Assembly (NCBI GenBank): GCA_037951105.1
Contig: JBAMJV010009675.1
Location: 23,501 to 87,500, forward strand
Direction of reading: 5' to 3'
Source: Echinarachnius parma
Taxonomy: Eukaryota; Echinodermata; Echinoidea; Clypeasteroida; Echinarachniidae
Length of the DNA: 64,000 nucleotides
Each line of letters opens with the position of its first letter. Positions within the stretch are counted from its first letter, which is position 1. A program made the position numbers and the translations under genes. The notes under the pieces are model-generated. The model was not told where the DNA came from. It was given only the letters and a program-made list of their open reading frames with translations, and searched no databases. Positions 42,396 through 56,044 of the stretch are shown here, in pieces.

Positions 42396-42655
42396 TATGT
42401 GACCCGCTATAGCAAAACCCGGCACTTGTCGGTAATTCATGTTTTGAAGAAATGGGCATTTTAGGTTCACACAATGTATGTAAAAGACCTTTGATTGTAA
42501 AATTTAAACAATCATATCTTCGCCAATTATTGACCAATTAGTTACGAGAAAGGATCAAATGAAAGCTTGTGATGAGGTCTTTCTAACATTGGTGTGAAAA
42601 TCTACATTTTGATTTTTACCGACAAGTGCCGGGTTTTGCTATAGCCAGTCACATA
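42396..42655. mobile_element. 260-bp MITE with ~40-bp termini
   Basis: TATGTGACCCGCTATAGCAA (continuing AACCCGGCACTTGTCGGTAA) is matched by its complement at the right end with about two to three mismatches. The outer TATGTGAC is shared with the element in PNO1 intron 3. Confidence 0.9.
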
Positions 42656-45600
42656 TAGCCTCCAAATCAACCAATTTAAACTTGTCCAATCATTGCAGAC
42701 CTCAAATCATTGTTACTACCATAGCTATAGCCATAATACATGTACTCCTTTAATACGGATTGGCTCTATACTAGACACATCATGTTTCATAATTAGACAT
42801 TTACAACAATTGGAAAAGTTTTATGAAATGAGGCCCAGATGATATTTGTATAAATGGTTAAAAAATAACCCCAAAACAAGTATATGGGTTTGAATTTCAA
42901 TGTTGGATATATCAGGAAACCATGTGATGTGGTATTTTGGCACCTATGTCACCAACAGTCGTTTACCTTGGTTACATTTGGATACCTTTTGTTTGTATAT
43001 TCTGTAATTTCCAACGAAGCACATCATTGTACATAATTATAATTCAGGATTTTTAGTTCTACCATCAATTTTGAATTTCAACTAGGTTGTAATGAACTTT
43101 GGTGTATCCATATATTTCAAATCTTTTTAAAGAACATTCTGCTTGAAGATGAACTCTAAATGAAAGGGAATTTATGAAAGTAATGTTGCGCTCTCAGTTT
43201 CGGTTGTGCTGTATGTATTGCATTATACATTGAGCTGGTGGGATTCCCAATTCCCCATGTTTTATTGTTTTAATTAACTCATTCCCTACGGGCAACCAGG
43301 TAGATCCTGTATTAACTCAAAGGGGATCGCCAAATCTAGTAGGCAACATGATTACCTAATAAGATTAATTAATGAATATTGTATGTATTGTATATCGCAA
43401 CCTGTATCGTGCTCCGGGAACTTTCAACTACCTACAGGTTTCAGTTTTGATTGTGCGGATGGATGCGCTGCTAGTGAATCCCCTTTGTTCTGTTTTGCAA
43501 CAGGGTTTCCCTTTTATACATGTCCCTAACAAGGAAAATACCCTTGTATACTGTACAATTAGGAGTTTGAGAGATGCTACATAATGCTAGATATTACCTT
43601 GGAATGTTAGATGTGAGTAACTTTTACTTTTAGAAGAAGAGTTGTTTTCTAGTTTCATAATATCCCGCTATGATAAGGAACTATCCTACTAGTCCTGCCG
43701 ATATCAGTTGTGATTTATTACATACAGTATGTAGGATTCCCTTTGTCCTGTTTTGGGTACATACAATGTTTTGTAACTTGTTTTCCCTGAAATAAGGGTT
43801 AGATTTTTAATAGAACTTGTCTGTAATTCCCTCGCATGCATGTAACAAGTACTGAAGTAGTGATTAATTCCAGTCATGTGCATCATTTACATGCACTTTA
43901 TATTTACAATTAAAATTTTCCACACAATAAACAAATGTATCTAATTACTCAATATATAATTTAGTGTTATATTATTGAGATATATGTACCCCAACCACCG
44001 TGTACATGTAGGTAGAGTCAATGATTAAAGTATCATAAACTATTTAATACTAGGTAGTCAAAATGCCCTAGCAATAATTCAAGTACAGGATATGTTAAAT
44101 GTAAGCATTACATCATATATGCATGGGCTAGTTTAATATTTGGAGTGGCAACACCTAGAAGAATACATTTAAATCAAATAAAGGATAACGGTCCCTAATC
44201 ATTAACACAATACTGTGTAGTTAAGATACTGTATTAAATGAACTATGATCAAGGCATTGTTTGCCCAAGTGGGTTTTATGATTGAAAATCTACAGACATT
44301 CTTCACATATCATCATCCCGGGACTCGGTGTATATCAGTACTGCTAGTGGTTAACATGTACAATTACATATTCACCGTAGCTGAGTGTTAAACTCAAAAC
44401 TGTGTGATGTAAAGAAACTTCAATCTTACATCATTTGTTTACATTTCTTAAATGTTACTTGTTTTATTCCTGTTTTTGTTTATTTGGTGTTTTTTTTAGG
44501 GAGGGGGCTTAACAATATCATTCCCTGGGGATCTGATTTTACCACCTAACAATTGGGCATCAAAATAATACATATATTATAGTTACACTAATTAGGGAAA
44601 GGACATAGATCTGTATTTTTGAATAAATGAACCAGTGAATAATAATAAATAACAGATCACTGTGATTCAAAGCCTTTATTCCGGAATAGATATCTTTTGA
44701 AGAATTGTACCATTGAATACTAACAGATAACTGTGATTCAAAGCCTTACATGTAATTCAGAAGCATGTATTCAGCCCTCGAAAGTAGGTTGCAGGGGGAA
44801 AAATTAGAGTGATCTAGTTATGAATTGCATGACCTAGATCTAGATAGTAGTAGAGCATCAGTGAAACCTTTCAGTTGCATGTATCTCCCCAATAACAATC
44901 CGTAATACTAGCTGGAAAGCTACAAAATGTGTACATTCCACAATTGTAAGGTCAGGGTCTCTGGGACTAATTCATTACAATTACTCTTATTTAGTGTCTT
45001 TGACCCTGGGGAGTCTTCTAAATAAATGTATCTTTAAACTATATTTGTAAACATTTCTTTGCTACATGTACCTTTCATGTAGTTTATACTTAAATGCTTT
45101 AAAATGCACTTATTTATAGGCTTATATAGCCCATAATTAGTATTTTGAAACATGTTCCAAGTTCACTTTTCCTCTTGAAGTTGAAAAGAATTTGCCCGAA
45201 ACATGTTTCAAAATGAATGCTGGTTCTATGTGATACTAGACAGTAGACAAGGGTTTAATTTAAATACATACTGTAATATACATCCTTTCTAAATAAGTTG
45301 TTCAGATGGCTCTTATATTATTTATCATCATGAAGTTAAACCCGAAAAGGAAACATACATGTAGATAGGGTGTAACGACAATCACCATGTCCTGAAAATA
45401 TCTTCTTGGTTCACCTCCACGCTCCACTAGTTCTACATTTACCAGCCGGAATAGTACAGGTGGGGAAAATGTCTTTTTGATATTCATAAATAGATTAATA
45501 GATTTACGTCACATCAGCTAGTCTCAACTGTGTGATGTGACGCACCAAACTGTGCACTGTGTGTGAAATTCCCCTACATACATGTGTAGAGCGTCTGTAA

Positions 45601-48600
45601 TTTGTCCAGTTTTCCCATACATCCTTGGTTTTCCCCCCCACTCGACACACACAGCTACAAATGTGTACAGATAATATACAACAACCACGCGCCAGTGCGC
45701 ATAGTGGGTCCGAATGTCGCAATCCACTGGTAATGGTTTCATTCTCTGTTGACATATCTCTCGGCTGGTTGACTTTGTGCACACGCGAGTCGCGGGGGGC
45801 TTGCTTGTGCTCTGTACACTGTTCATACATGATTGCACAGGCCCCTGCAAGTGATAACAGGAATTACAGGAACCCAAACCAAACTTCCCCTCCGCAGCCC
45901 CGGCAAAGTTTGGAAACTTTTATTTGGGTCCTTGCGTCAGTCAGTCCGTAGTTCGGGTAATAATCCCAAACAAACAGGATGGCAATCATGACATTCATTA
46001 TCACTGGAATACTCTTTGTGAGCAACATCATATTTTATTCAGCCCTGATTAATACTTAGATTCTTAGCTATTTGTCTGCTTTATTTAGATAATCTTCATT
46101 TTGGACAGGCAAACATTACTTTTGCGATAACCATTGCTCATATCACTCATTGGATCAGATAAATCTGGAAAGTTTTGAATTTAAAGACCTCCTTGAGTAA
46201 TATTCAGCCCTCTTCCAATTCCATCTGTGGGAATATTTTGAAAGTGGTATGTCAAGTTTAATTGTTTTGTTGGTATGCTTGTACATGTACTTGTATTCAT
46301 TCTAGTATTTTATGCATGTAACCTTGAAAACAGTACTTTTCTAGGAGCAAATTAAGGGGCCAGCATTTAAGGGGCCACTGGGACTGGGAGGGGCCAAGAA
46401 CTAGAGACCTCTTAGTCTTAGCTAATCTAGTCAGAGTCCTAGTCTAACAATCCTGGGGGGTGTTTCACAAAGATCCCAAGTCAAACTTAACACTAAGTTG
46501 TACTTGAAAATTAAGGAAAGCCATTAGTTACTTTGTAAAATTGTTTTAAACGTTCTTTAAACAGGTCTACTAGTTTGATACAAATCAGTAACATTTTCTT
46601 TTATCAAAGAGACTTCAAGTTATTGATGTGACATTTTGTGGACATTGCAAATATTGGCATTTGGACTCATGAATACATGTTTAATTCCAAAGCTACATGT
46701 ACAAATGGCTTTCCATAATGTTTGTGTCCAACATAGATGTCTCTGGGTTTGTTTTTTCTTCAAAATTAAAAAAAGATAAATGGATTTATAAGAATATAAG
46801 ATACATTTGTACATGTACATGTACATTGTAACTTAGGGAAATTCATTTCAATTAGTTGGCACTATCAATTTTGATGTGAAGGATATTTTTATTATCTTTT
46901 AAGTATCTTTCACTTTTAGGTAGGATACATCTTTCTAGTACACTACAGTTTAGATAGTTGCGATTGGTGCACAGACAAGAATTTACTTGTTGCATAGTGT
47001 GGCATTTCAGCAGAAACATTAATTGCACAGGTCTTAATAGGAAAGACGAGGCTGACGTGTTCATTGGTATTTCAGACGGACAAAATTGATTGACGCGTAG
47101 ATCTGATTTGACATAATGACTTTATGTCATTCATGAGCCCAGCTGTGCATGTAACATACAGTTGTACGTGTATGTTATTGTCCTGGGCACAAGTATGTTT
47201 GGTAAACAAATTAGTGTGTACATACTATGTGCGAGTAAATGACTCCAGTATTAAAGGGATCTTATCTAGTAAGTACGAAATGACTAAGGTTTGATCAAAT
47301 GTATACTTCAGTGATCTGATTATCTACTGAGAGATGTGTACAAATTCCATATTAAAGAAGTGATCAAAACAGTAAAGTGCTAATTGCTAATTCATTGCCA
47401 TAAGTTTGTACACAGTTGAAATTATCCCAGGAATTGTTTTCCAATTAAATCAAATCAAATGAAATAAGTGCCCAATTATTGTAACTACGGTGTCAGCAGC
47501 CAATCAGCATTGAGCATTATAGCTGTTGCCATAGTAGTTACAATAATTGGACACTTACAACAACTGGACAAGTTTTATGTTCAACAGAACCTAGGCATGT
47601 ACATGTAAGAACCACTAGAGATACTTGATGACATAAATGGTACCCTGGGGTACCAAATGAAAATCCACCATTTTGTTTAATTATTTATTTATTTTTCAGG
47701 GCTGTACAGTGGGGTACCAAAGAGTATGAAATTATTTTTTCGTTATAAATGCTTTATTAACGTTCAAAAAGCTCTCTTTTCGGCCGGGGCAGCGTGCATA
47801 CAAGCGGGGCAGCGTGCATCACGCAATACACCAGCGGCGTTCATGATTGCCCTGCGGTACGGTTGTACTTCGGGTGGACACAAGATGGCGCTACACAACG
47901 CAGGATACCGGGGTACAACGGTACCCCGGGGTACTGCGCGTGTCATCACTTGTGAGTTTGGATGATTCAGACAAAGATACGAGATCCCTTTAAAATCGAT
48001 GTGATCACTATGACTCACTCTGGAAAGTGATTAGAAACGTTCTAGCATGTGTGTAAACATAAACATAAACATTCTGTTGACATTCATTCTATGTCAGGCT
48101 CTCTCGTGTATGCATGACATTTTGATATACATGTACATTTTTTTCTCTCGATATCAGTCAATTTTAGGATATATACTTTTTTAATAATCTCTTTTTTAAA
48201 ATGTTGATTTATTTTTCGAGGGCTACTTTACAAGCATGCCTGCTTTGTTATACTGTGCAGTAAGATTAATCATCATACTTTGTGACATGTTAGTGAACTT
48301 AAAAAGAGGTTTACTGCACTTTTAATGTTTTCTATGTTATGGTTTACAGCTTACACATATTGCGCTCAAGTTTACAAATGTAATGTACATACTCTTTTTT
48401 TTATATACTTACTGGTAGAAAACAATCACTTACATTATATAACTCAGCATTGTATTGTGTCTCTGTATACCTCCTTGGTTTTACAACAAAGCAGAGGTCA
48501 CAGAAATTATGGGACATTATGATGTCTGGTTGAGGGTTAGTGACATAGTCATACAAACCTGCTAGCTTAGTTACATGCTAAGTCCATTTCAGATCACACA

Positions 48601-48634
48601 GTTTAGTGAGCAACAAACAATTTTCCTTGGCCCA
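42656..48634. other. Non-genic stretch
   Basis: AT-rich DNA with no supported exon. It contains a diverged hairpin at 47466-47556 (likely a MITE), a partial GTGTTTCACAAAG element at 46455-46620, a short duplication near 44650-44760 (CTGTGATTCAAAGCCTT twice), and a moderately CpG-rich patch at 45500-45960 whose frames are not protein-like. Confidence 0.45.
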
Positions 48635-48895
48635 TATTTATAAAAGCCTGATATAGGTTAGTTTCATGCTAAGTCTATTTTGGATTCATGATGTGGCTGG
48701 GTATTAAACAAATGATCTGTTAGTTGTTGGCTACTAGGGTTAACCTAGCGGGTACCTAAGGCTAAACCAGCTATCCTTAATTGGGGACTAGGACACTTTG
48801 TGTTTACCTGTTGCTCACAAAACCATATCATATGAATTAGACTTTAGCATGGAACTTAACTAGCAGGGTTTTATGAATATTGGCCTAGTTCCCAA
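48635..48895. mobile_element. CTAGC/TTAGC-family MITE
   Basis: The ends CCCATATTTATAAAAGCC and GGGTTTTATGAATATTGGCC are inverted. The interior has GGTTAACCTAGCGGGTACC-type words shared with 41850-42095. Confidence 0.7.
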
Positions 48896-48910
48896 CTATG
48901 GTATAAATAC

Positions 48911-49478
48911 TTAAAGGGGTATTCCGGGCCTGATAAAACCATTCGTTATTTGAATAAGCAGAATAAGAGGCATAATTGGTGAAAATTTGATCAAAATCAG
49001 ACAAGAAACACGGGAGTTATACCTATTTGAACATCATGTAGTAATGAGCGATCGTTTCAAAATTGCCACCATATGCAACATCATTGACGAGCAACTCGCC
49101 ATGGCTTTAGTACATGAAAATACACTTATTTCTCATTTTCGTTGCTAAAAATAAATTTTTCTCTGCTTGTTTTCACGAATTCATAGGAGAATATCGATGG
49201 GCCAACCTCTTTGGAATTTGTAAGCTCATACATTTGCTTTGTTATTAAGAAAATTTAAATTTTGTAAAATTTCCATGTAGAAGTTAAAATGGCTGCAGCT
49301 CGCAAGTGATGTCACGATCGATAGCAATTGCGAACGATACTAAAAATCGGAGCAAAGTTCATCCTGTCATAACTTTTGTATTGCTCTACTGTTTTGGCTC
49401 AGATTTTCGATCATGATTCTTCATATTCACTTCATTTGATAGCAAACATCACATTTCTGTGGTGGAATTCCCCTTTAA
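48911..49478. mobile_element. 568-bp TTAA-flanked MITE
   Basis: TTAAAGGGGTATTCCGGGCC at the left and GGTGGAATTCCCCTTTAA at the right, with TTAA at both edges. It is non-coding. It shares the TTAAAGGGG start, but not the interior, with the 11920 family. Confidence 0.85.
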
Positions 49479-50579
49479 ATGTAGCCATGTCTTCAAGAAT
49501 GGACATACATGTAGCATGAAAATAAGCTAGCGGGGTTTTATTTATGAATATGGGCCCTAACATGAGTGTACTCTAATCGGCTGTACTTTTTTGTGGGAAT
49601 ACTTCCATTGTAATAGTCACTATGCATCACTGAGTAAAGACAGGAAGCACTTTCAGTAATCTTCTGTGTATAATGACAGTAGTGTCCAGAATGTATTAAA
49701 TCTTACATTATACTTATAGTGTATACAGCAAAATGTACAAGTCAAATAAGATTAAAATTAAAAAGAAGGCAGCTGGCTATTGTTCCATACTACTGCCATT
49801 CAATAGTCTGAGTCTGAGATCTTTTCACTGAGACTGGTTCTGCGCATCGCCTACCTCAACGGTCTCCCAGTTTTCAAGCATGATTTGCAATTAAGTTTGA
49901 GCGAGCTGGCAAAAGTGCACACAATGTTTAAATACATTGTACGCTCCCTGGGAATTTCTCCTTGCCAGCCGTACACAATAGGAGGCATCTAATAATCATA
50001 TCAGAAATTCAAGTCAATTTCATTCCAATGTACACGTTGCCTTCCCGTACCGAAGGAAATGCGAAATGAGTACATTACACTGTTTGAGATATGTTTAGTA
50101 CCATTTACATGGTGTACATTTAATGGCAGTTTGACATCGCTTGATAAATGCATTTTTGTATTCTACATTAGAAGTAAATTCATTTATACATAAATGTTCA
50201 AATCAAACATTCATGTGTGTATATATACATGTATTTATCCGTTTGAAGTGAATATCTACTTTGCAGCCTGCATGGTATCAATTTATAACAAACTTTTGAC
50301 GAGGCATACTGTACTATAGTTGGAGGTAATATGAATTCTGGAAAAGAAAACAAAGCCTTCTCCATTATTTTCTCGCACTTTCTTCAGAATAATAATTTAC
50401 AAACATGTTTGTTGCTATGATAATGCATCATCCATCCATCCACCCCCCCCCCCCCCCTCCTTCCTCCCCTCTCGTAGACTTGATGCTTATCTCTCGGTCC
50501 GTATGACGCTTTCAGTTCCTGTATCCATGTGATGACTAGTCTGTCACATGCCTGGCACGCGCCTAGCTGGGGCAGTCGA

Positions 50580-51420
50580 TTCAGTCGGCCCCACCAAACT
50601 TTGTGGATCCATATTTATTTCCCCTATACTGCAGTATACTAGTGTGGTTAAGAGCCTCCACCCCGCCTCCCTTTCCCCACCCCCTCCTTTTCCCCGCACC
50701 ACATCCCTCTCAGTCTCATTTTTGTATTTAGCCTAGAAATCTGACTTTCTCTTTCTTTCACCCACATGTACTGTATATAGCCCAGCCAAGATTTGTGGAT
50801 ACATATATTTTCCCAGCATGCATCTCTCCTTAGCCCCCCCCCCCTTCAACCCCTCTTTCCACTATGCTGTAGAGTGTAGTGTACTTAGAGCCTACACCCC
50901 ACGTGCCTCTGCCCCCTCCTCCCCCCCCCCCCCCCCCCAGCTCCCATCGACTTGTACCTTCCTCTTCCTTACCCCTATCTTCATATAGCTTTGTATTCAG
51001 ACTCTTTCCTTTCTTTCCTGTATCACCCATTTAAAACAGTAACATGTAAAAGCTCGGCCAGAATTTGCGGATTCATACTTATCTCCACTATGCTTATTCT
51101 AGTGTAGTCAAGGCATCAATTCCACCTCCCTCTTCCCATCCCCTCTCCCATCTCTTCCTATGTACTTACCTTGCATTCAGACTGTCTTGTTTATTTTCTG
51201 AAAAACATGTTTTAAAATGATCTGTAAAACATGTATTTTACATGTAAATTGTATTGTATTGTAGACTAAGATTCTCCTCTTCCCTGTACCCTATCCTCCC
51301 CACACCCCTGCTGCATGTTTACCTCATCCACCCCCTCCCCCTCCCATACCCCACTTCTCTTTCTTTAGCCTCCCATTCAGACTGTCTCCTTTCATTTCCT
51401 GTGGCACCCCTTAAACCTGT
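50580..51420. repeat. Degenerate pyrimidine-rich tandem repeat (~3-4 units of 200-270 bp)
   Basis: The repeated order is AA(G/A)(A/T)TTTG(T/C)GGAT-CATA, then a C-rich block, then CATTCAGACT-CTTTCTTTCCTGT, beginning near 50590, 50782 and 51056, with a partial unit near 51263. C-runs lie inside. Open frames here are low-complexity. Confidence 0.7.
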
Positions 51421-52619
51421 ACCTCGTGCATCAAGGAGGTACATGTAGGAATCAAGTGAAGCTGAGTCTGGCAATGTAGAAGGAAATCCTGTCAGAAGAC
51501 TAATTCTCAGGAGGGTTTGGTGACTTTTGTCAGAATTGTACAGTCAACAGAATTACAAGTAGCGTTGTATACTCCCAGCTCTAGGTAAATGTACAAATGT
51601 ACAGTACATTTACAAATCTTATTGGTTTTCAACATTCAGGTCAGTGATGCTAGTTTTCAGGCCAAATCCTGAATCAGCCTGGTTATTTAGAATTTCAGGC
51701 TCATTTTGATATATTCCGACAGAAATAGGGTAGTTTCATATACATGGTCATACAATGTAGATTTAGCTTATTTTTTCAGGCTCTCCACTTGTAAGTTGTA
51801 GCAAACTGGATTTCGCGGAATAATGCATTACTTTAGTTAGCAGCCATCTGATGACGTCTGGTTTTTAGGTCTGTGTGTATGTCCAATTATAACAAAAATC
51901 TTCTTATGATCATTTTCTTCAAATAGCCATTATTTTGTGTGTCACACATGCACACATACAAGCCATAATCATTTGCAGCTATCCTCATTGCAAAAGGAAA
52001 GTAGAAAATACAAAGCGTGTTTATGTGGTTTTCCCCATTTTTAGGTTTATACAGTATAATATTATTTTCAGTTTCTTGTGTAAGCAAAGCAACTCTTTGT
52101 TCTGGCAGTTTTCTACGATAAACATGTATTTTGCATGTTTTTACACTTTTATATTGACTTAATGATTGGTACAAACAATTTTATGTAAACTAGAGGAATT
52201 AGAATTCTAACTCTAAGTGAGAAAAATCATCTTTTTTGTACTAAGAAATACATATTTTTTAATTTCTCTCAATATCAGAGAAAATCAAAACATATACATG
52301 TAGTGATAAACTAAGGATTTTTTTGTATACCTCCTTGGATAAACTACTGCTTTATACTATTAAATGTAGATTAAACGGGCCTGGATTTATCATTGTCTGA
52401 TGATTAAAGAACAACCCACTGACGTACAATATACATGTATTTGATATTTTACGAAGAAAATCTCTCAATCTTATATACTTGGAAAGAAGCCAGATTCTGA
52501 GGAATAGAGGCATATAATGATACACCCATTCATTATCATACAGCTCCGCTCCTGTGCCTTTGTTATGTGTACATAACTTGTGTATGAGTGTGTGTGTGTG
52601 TCATTGAGATTATGGTCAC

Positions 52620-53205
52620 ACTGCACGTTGTTCTATCATGACCATCAACCCACGAAGGCTCGCTGTACGTAGCTGTGTGTAGGCAGTAGACGTCTGCGAC
52701 GTCAAGCCAGTCAACCCGATCCAGCCAGTTGTAGAGCTGCGCTCGCTGCGCACGCCAAACTACGCAGGCAGCTGAAGGGACGATGCATGCGATGCGTTCT
52801 GACCCCAAGTGGTGATTGTGTGGGTGTTGTGCCATCATATTACTCACACTGCCGAGTCGGTTTTACTCAGATATCAGAAGCGATTTGCTCGTGAGCGGCC
52901 GTGAATGATGAGCGGATCATGCGTTGTGTTCTCGCAGCTCTTTTGTTTTCCCCAAACATTTCCCCACCGAACGAAGACGACTCGGACTAGAACGTGTACG
53001 TGATGATGAGGGTGCATCCGTGGGACTTTTGTTTCCTTCGAAACTGTCGTGTATCGTAGGATGAAGCCTTGATATGTTTGTGACATTTTGTGATGTTATC
53101 TGCTCTCCCATGGAAAGTTGTATTTTGCTTTGTTTACCCTCATTTCCATCTGCAACCCCAACCAAAGTCTTTTCTCGTCTTCATGTGTGCTGAACTCTGT
53201 TGAAT
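52620..53205 (+). promoter_or_regulatory. Candidate promoter and 5' non-coding exon of the SERTAD2-like gene
   Basis: This is GC- and CpG-richer than its flanks (GACGTCTGCGACGTCAAG with CRE-like GACGTCA, CTGCGCTCGCTGCGCACGC, GTGAGCGGCCGTGAATG). It ends TCTGTTGAAT/GTAAGTTTG, a consensus donor at 53206. The coding exon 2.8 kb downstream opens with a strong acceptor, so a 5' UTR exon is required, and this is the nearest suitable one. No transcript evidence is available. Confidence 0.4.
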
Positions 53206-56040
53206 GTAAGTTTGAACGATAAGTCTTGTCGATTGTTGTCTGTCTGACAATCATTTTTATAGGACTTTGCACTACTATCAGTTTTTGACAAAAACATGTT
53301 TTCAAGTGATGTACATTTCACATTTCAATAATTAAAAAAATCATAGTGTGTACAGTAAATTGTTGAGCTCGTTGAACAAAAGTATGTGTGCTTGTATTCT
53401 CCGAACATGCACGTACTTGTAGATCAGTTGCTTTGATATACAAACAATGGCAGCTTCCTGTGTCATATTTTTTTGTTTACAAGTTGACTAGAACTTTGGA
53501 GAGAGGATTCAAATGTTGCAATATCGATGCAAAACCGTTTTCCAATGTCAAAATGCTGTTTGAATACATACATACATGTAGGTATCATTTTTTCTTTTCT
53601 TTGAGAATCAAAAGATCATCTGTAGCTCTGTTGTGACTGTACTGTGTAAATGTATGGCCGATGGCCCATTGATACTATTCACTAATACAGTACTTACTAA
53701 TAATACTCTTTAGGACAAATTGTTTACAATAGAATTAGTATGACTCAGTTGCTTTAATACCTTAATCACTCAATACTCACTATTCAGTGTGTAACTAGTG
53801 TGTAACTAGTGTGTACACTGTACAGTTTTGCATCAAGTGACATTTAACGTACATGTTGTGTGTATATTGTCAATTTGTATTTTATTCAATCTCTATGCCA
53901 TAATACCCTTCTGTCTCTGGGTCCTTTTTTACTTTTTAAAAAGTTGATTCTAATATAAATCTGGCTGTTAAATATTGGTAACAACTTGATCTATAGTATA
54001 GCTCTATACAAATTTGTTTCAAATGTTGAGACTGGGTCAGATTTCAGAAACTTGTACTAAATGGCTTTTCAAATTTCATCACATGTTTAGGCTATTATTG
54101 TGCGTACAATGTATTTATTGTACAAATTCTGTACTTCATTCAGATTTTGAACAGTTCAGTTGTGGTACTTTTAAAGTGCACGACCTACATGTACATGTAC
54201 TTTCTACAGAGTTTTGAAACAGCATTGTTTTCTGTACCAGCAAGTGCATAGACCTATGAACAAAATATATGGATAGTACAATTATGTCCAGGATACAAAG
54301 TACAAAGTCTGAAAGTCCATTCAGACCAAATGTTAGTACTTGTTGCTACTACATGTACACAGTGCTCAAAATAAGCACTGGCCCGGGGCCACAAATAATT
54401 AGCTTCGGGCCACCAAATTTAATTCATACTAAATTCCACTGGTCCGGAGGGGCAACCGAATATAACATAATTTGTTATGTTTTTTATTTGTTTGGGGGCC
54501 GCCAGTTTCAAACTTTTAGGCCACTAGAATTTGAAGAAGAAAAATCTCTGACAAGTTGTACTTGCCCAACTGGGCCACAAGGCAAAAAAGTTAGTTTGTA
54601 TCATTGATACTACAACTGTACATGTACACTACACTGCCTGGTGATTTTTTTCTCACAGGCAGTGACACTGACCTGCATATCCCAGTGAGCAAATATAAAT
54701 GGCCTACATGTATACAACGTACATGTAAACTTTGAACTACTTTTGTCCAGTAACTAGTCCACAATTACCTTGACCATACTGCGCTGCTGCGGAATTGATG
54801 GTATTTCCAGTTTACATGCTTGTAGGATGTAGCTTCTCCTTGGAGTTTGGCCATGGCCTGAGCTTTATGAGTGCTCACTGTTAGTCACATCAAGGAGTTG
54901 TAACTCTGTCATTACATAATCATAGAAAATATAAAATCATGTATGTAATTGTAAACCCTGAACTATAAAATGTCCACTGCCCTGTCTGCCTTGGGCTTGA
55001 CCATGCAGCCATACATGACTTTAGTCTGTGGAATTCCCAGTTGTATGATTTCCAATAGATTATCCTTGGAACCTACCAGATCATCATACTATGTCCAGTT
55101 CATGTAGCTTGTATTTTTTGAACAAGTCACATACATGTGTCACATTTTCTCTTTGATGCTTTTTTTTTTAGCCTTGGCTAAACATAAGAAATTGGTGGAG
55201 AAAAAAAATAATTGAAGAGCTTAGTTCCAAAAGCGCTAAATCCACTTTCCATCAAAATTGAGTTTACGATATCAGTTTATTAATAAGCTTTGTAGCTATC
55301 TCGAAATCCAAATTTTAGGAGAAATCACATGATAAAATAAAAAATATGCATCGTGCTATTTTCATAATCCCATAGGCATCAGTACAAAGTTGAGCAAAGA
55401 AACCTGTTTTTCTCGAAAGTCAGAAAGTGGATTTATCGCCTTTTGGAATTAAACTCTTCAATTATACAAAACAAAATTTGAACTGTGAATGTTTTTTTTT
55501 CTCTCTTTTTTAATTGGTAAGAGTGATGATGTAAATTTTATCCTTTGAGTTTGAACCTCATGTAACATTACAAATGACATTGGTGAACAAGAAGCTGAGT
55601 GATTGAATGGTGCAAACTGTAATTTTTAAGTATGCGTGAAAGTTGAAACTTATGTTTTTGTTGAAAATTTGTTTAATTTTACCTCAATTCTGTATGTGAA
55701 TTACTACATTAGATATAATTGTAGCTATATTACACAGTTCATGTGTACCCCGTGTCATGATTCAATATTTGATAATTTGAGTACCAGATGTAAAGCAGCA
55801 GATTAACATGATGCTTACAGCCTTCCCCTTTTTTCTTTGTAATCTTCCAGATCAAAGAACCTTTTTTTATACAATGTATTGTTTCATCCCTTGACACCCC
55901 TGACAATGTATTGGGTATCAATGTGCATTGTCTATCGAAGTCATGCAAGTTGTACATGTAATTGCCAGAGTTTACAAACGTAGATCATACTCACATGACA
56001 AGTGACTAACAATTACTTGCCTCTTCCTTTGCTCCTGCAG
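53206..56040 (+). other. Inferred intron before the SERTAD2-like coding exon
   Basis: No coding exon is supported. It includes a TGGCCCGA-family repeat at 54360-54600. It ends in the polypyrimidine-rich acceptor CCTCTTCCTTTGCTCCTGCAG at 56020-56040. Confidence 0.45.
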
Positions 56041-56044
56041 ATCA

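Noticed and set aside
45504-45951. Overlapping 100-117-residue frames on both strands
   Set aside because: No family resemblance, no convincing splice borders, and frames occur in several phases over a CpG-richer patch.
47466-47556. 91-nt hairpin as a microRNA precursor
   Set aside because: A related sequence at about 42680-42840 suggests a diverged MITE family; the stem has several mismatches.
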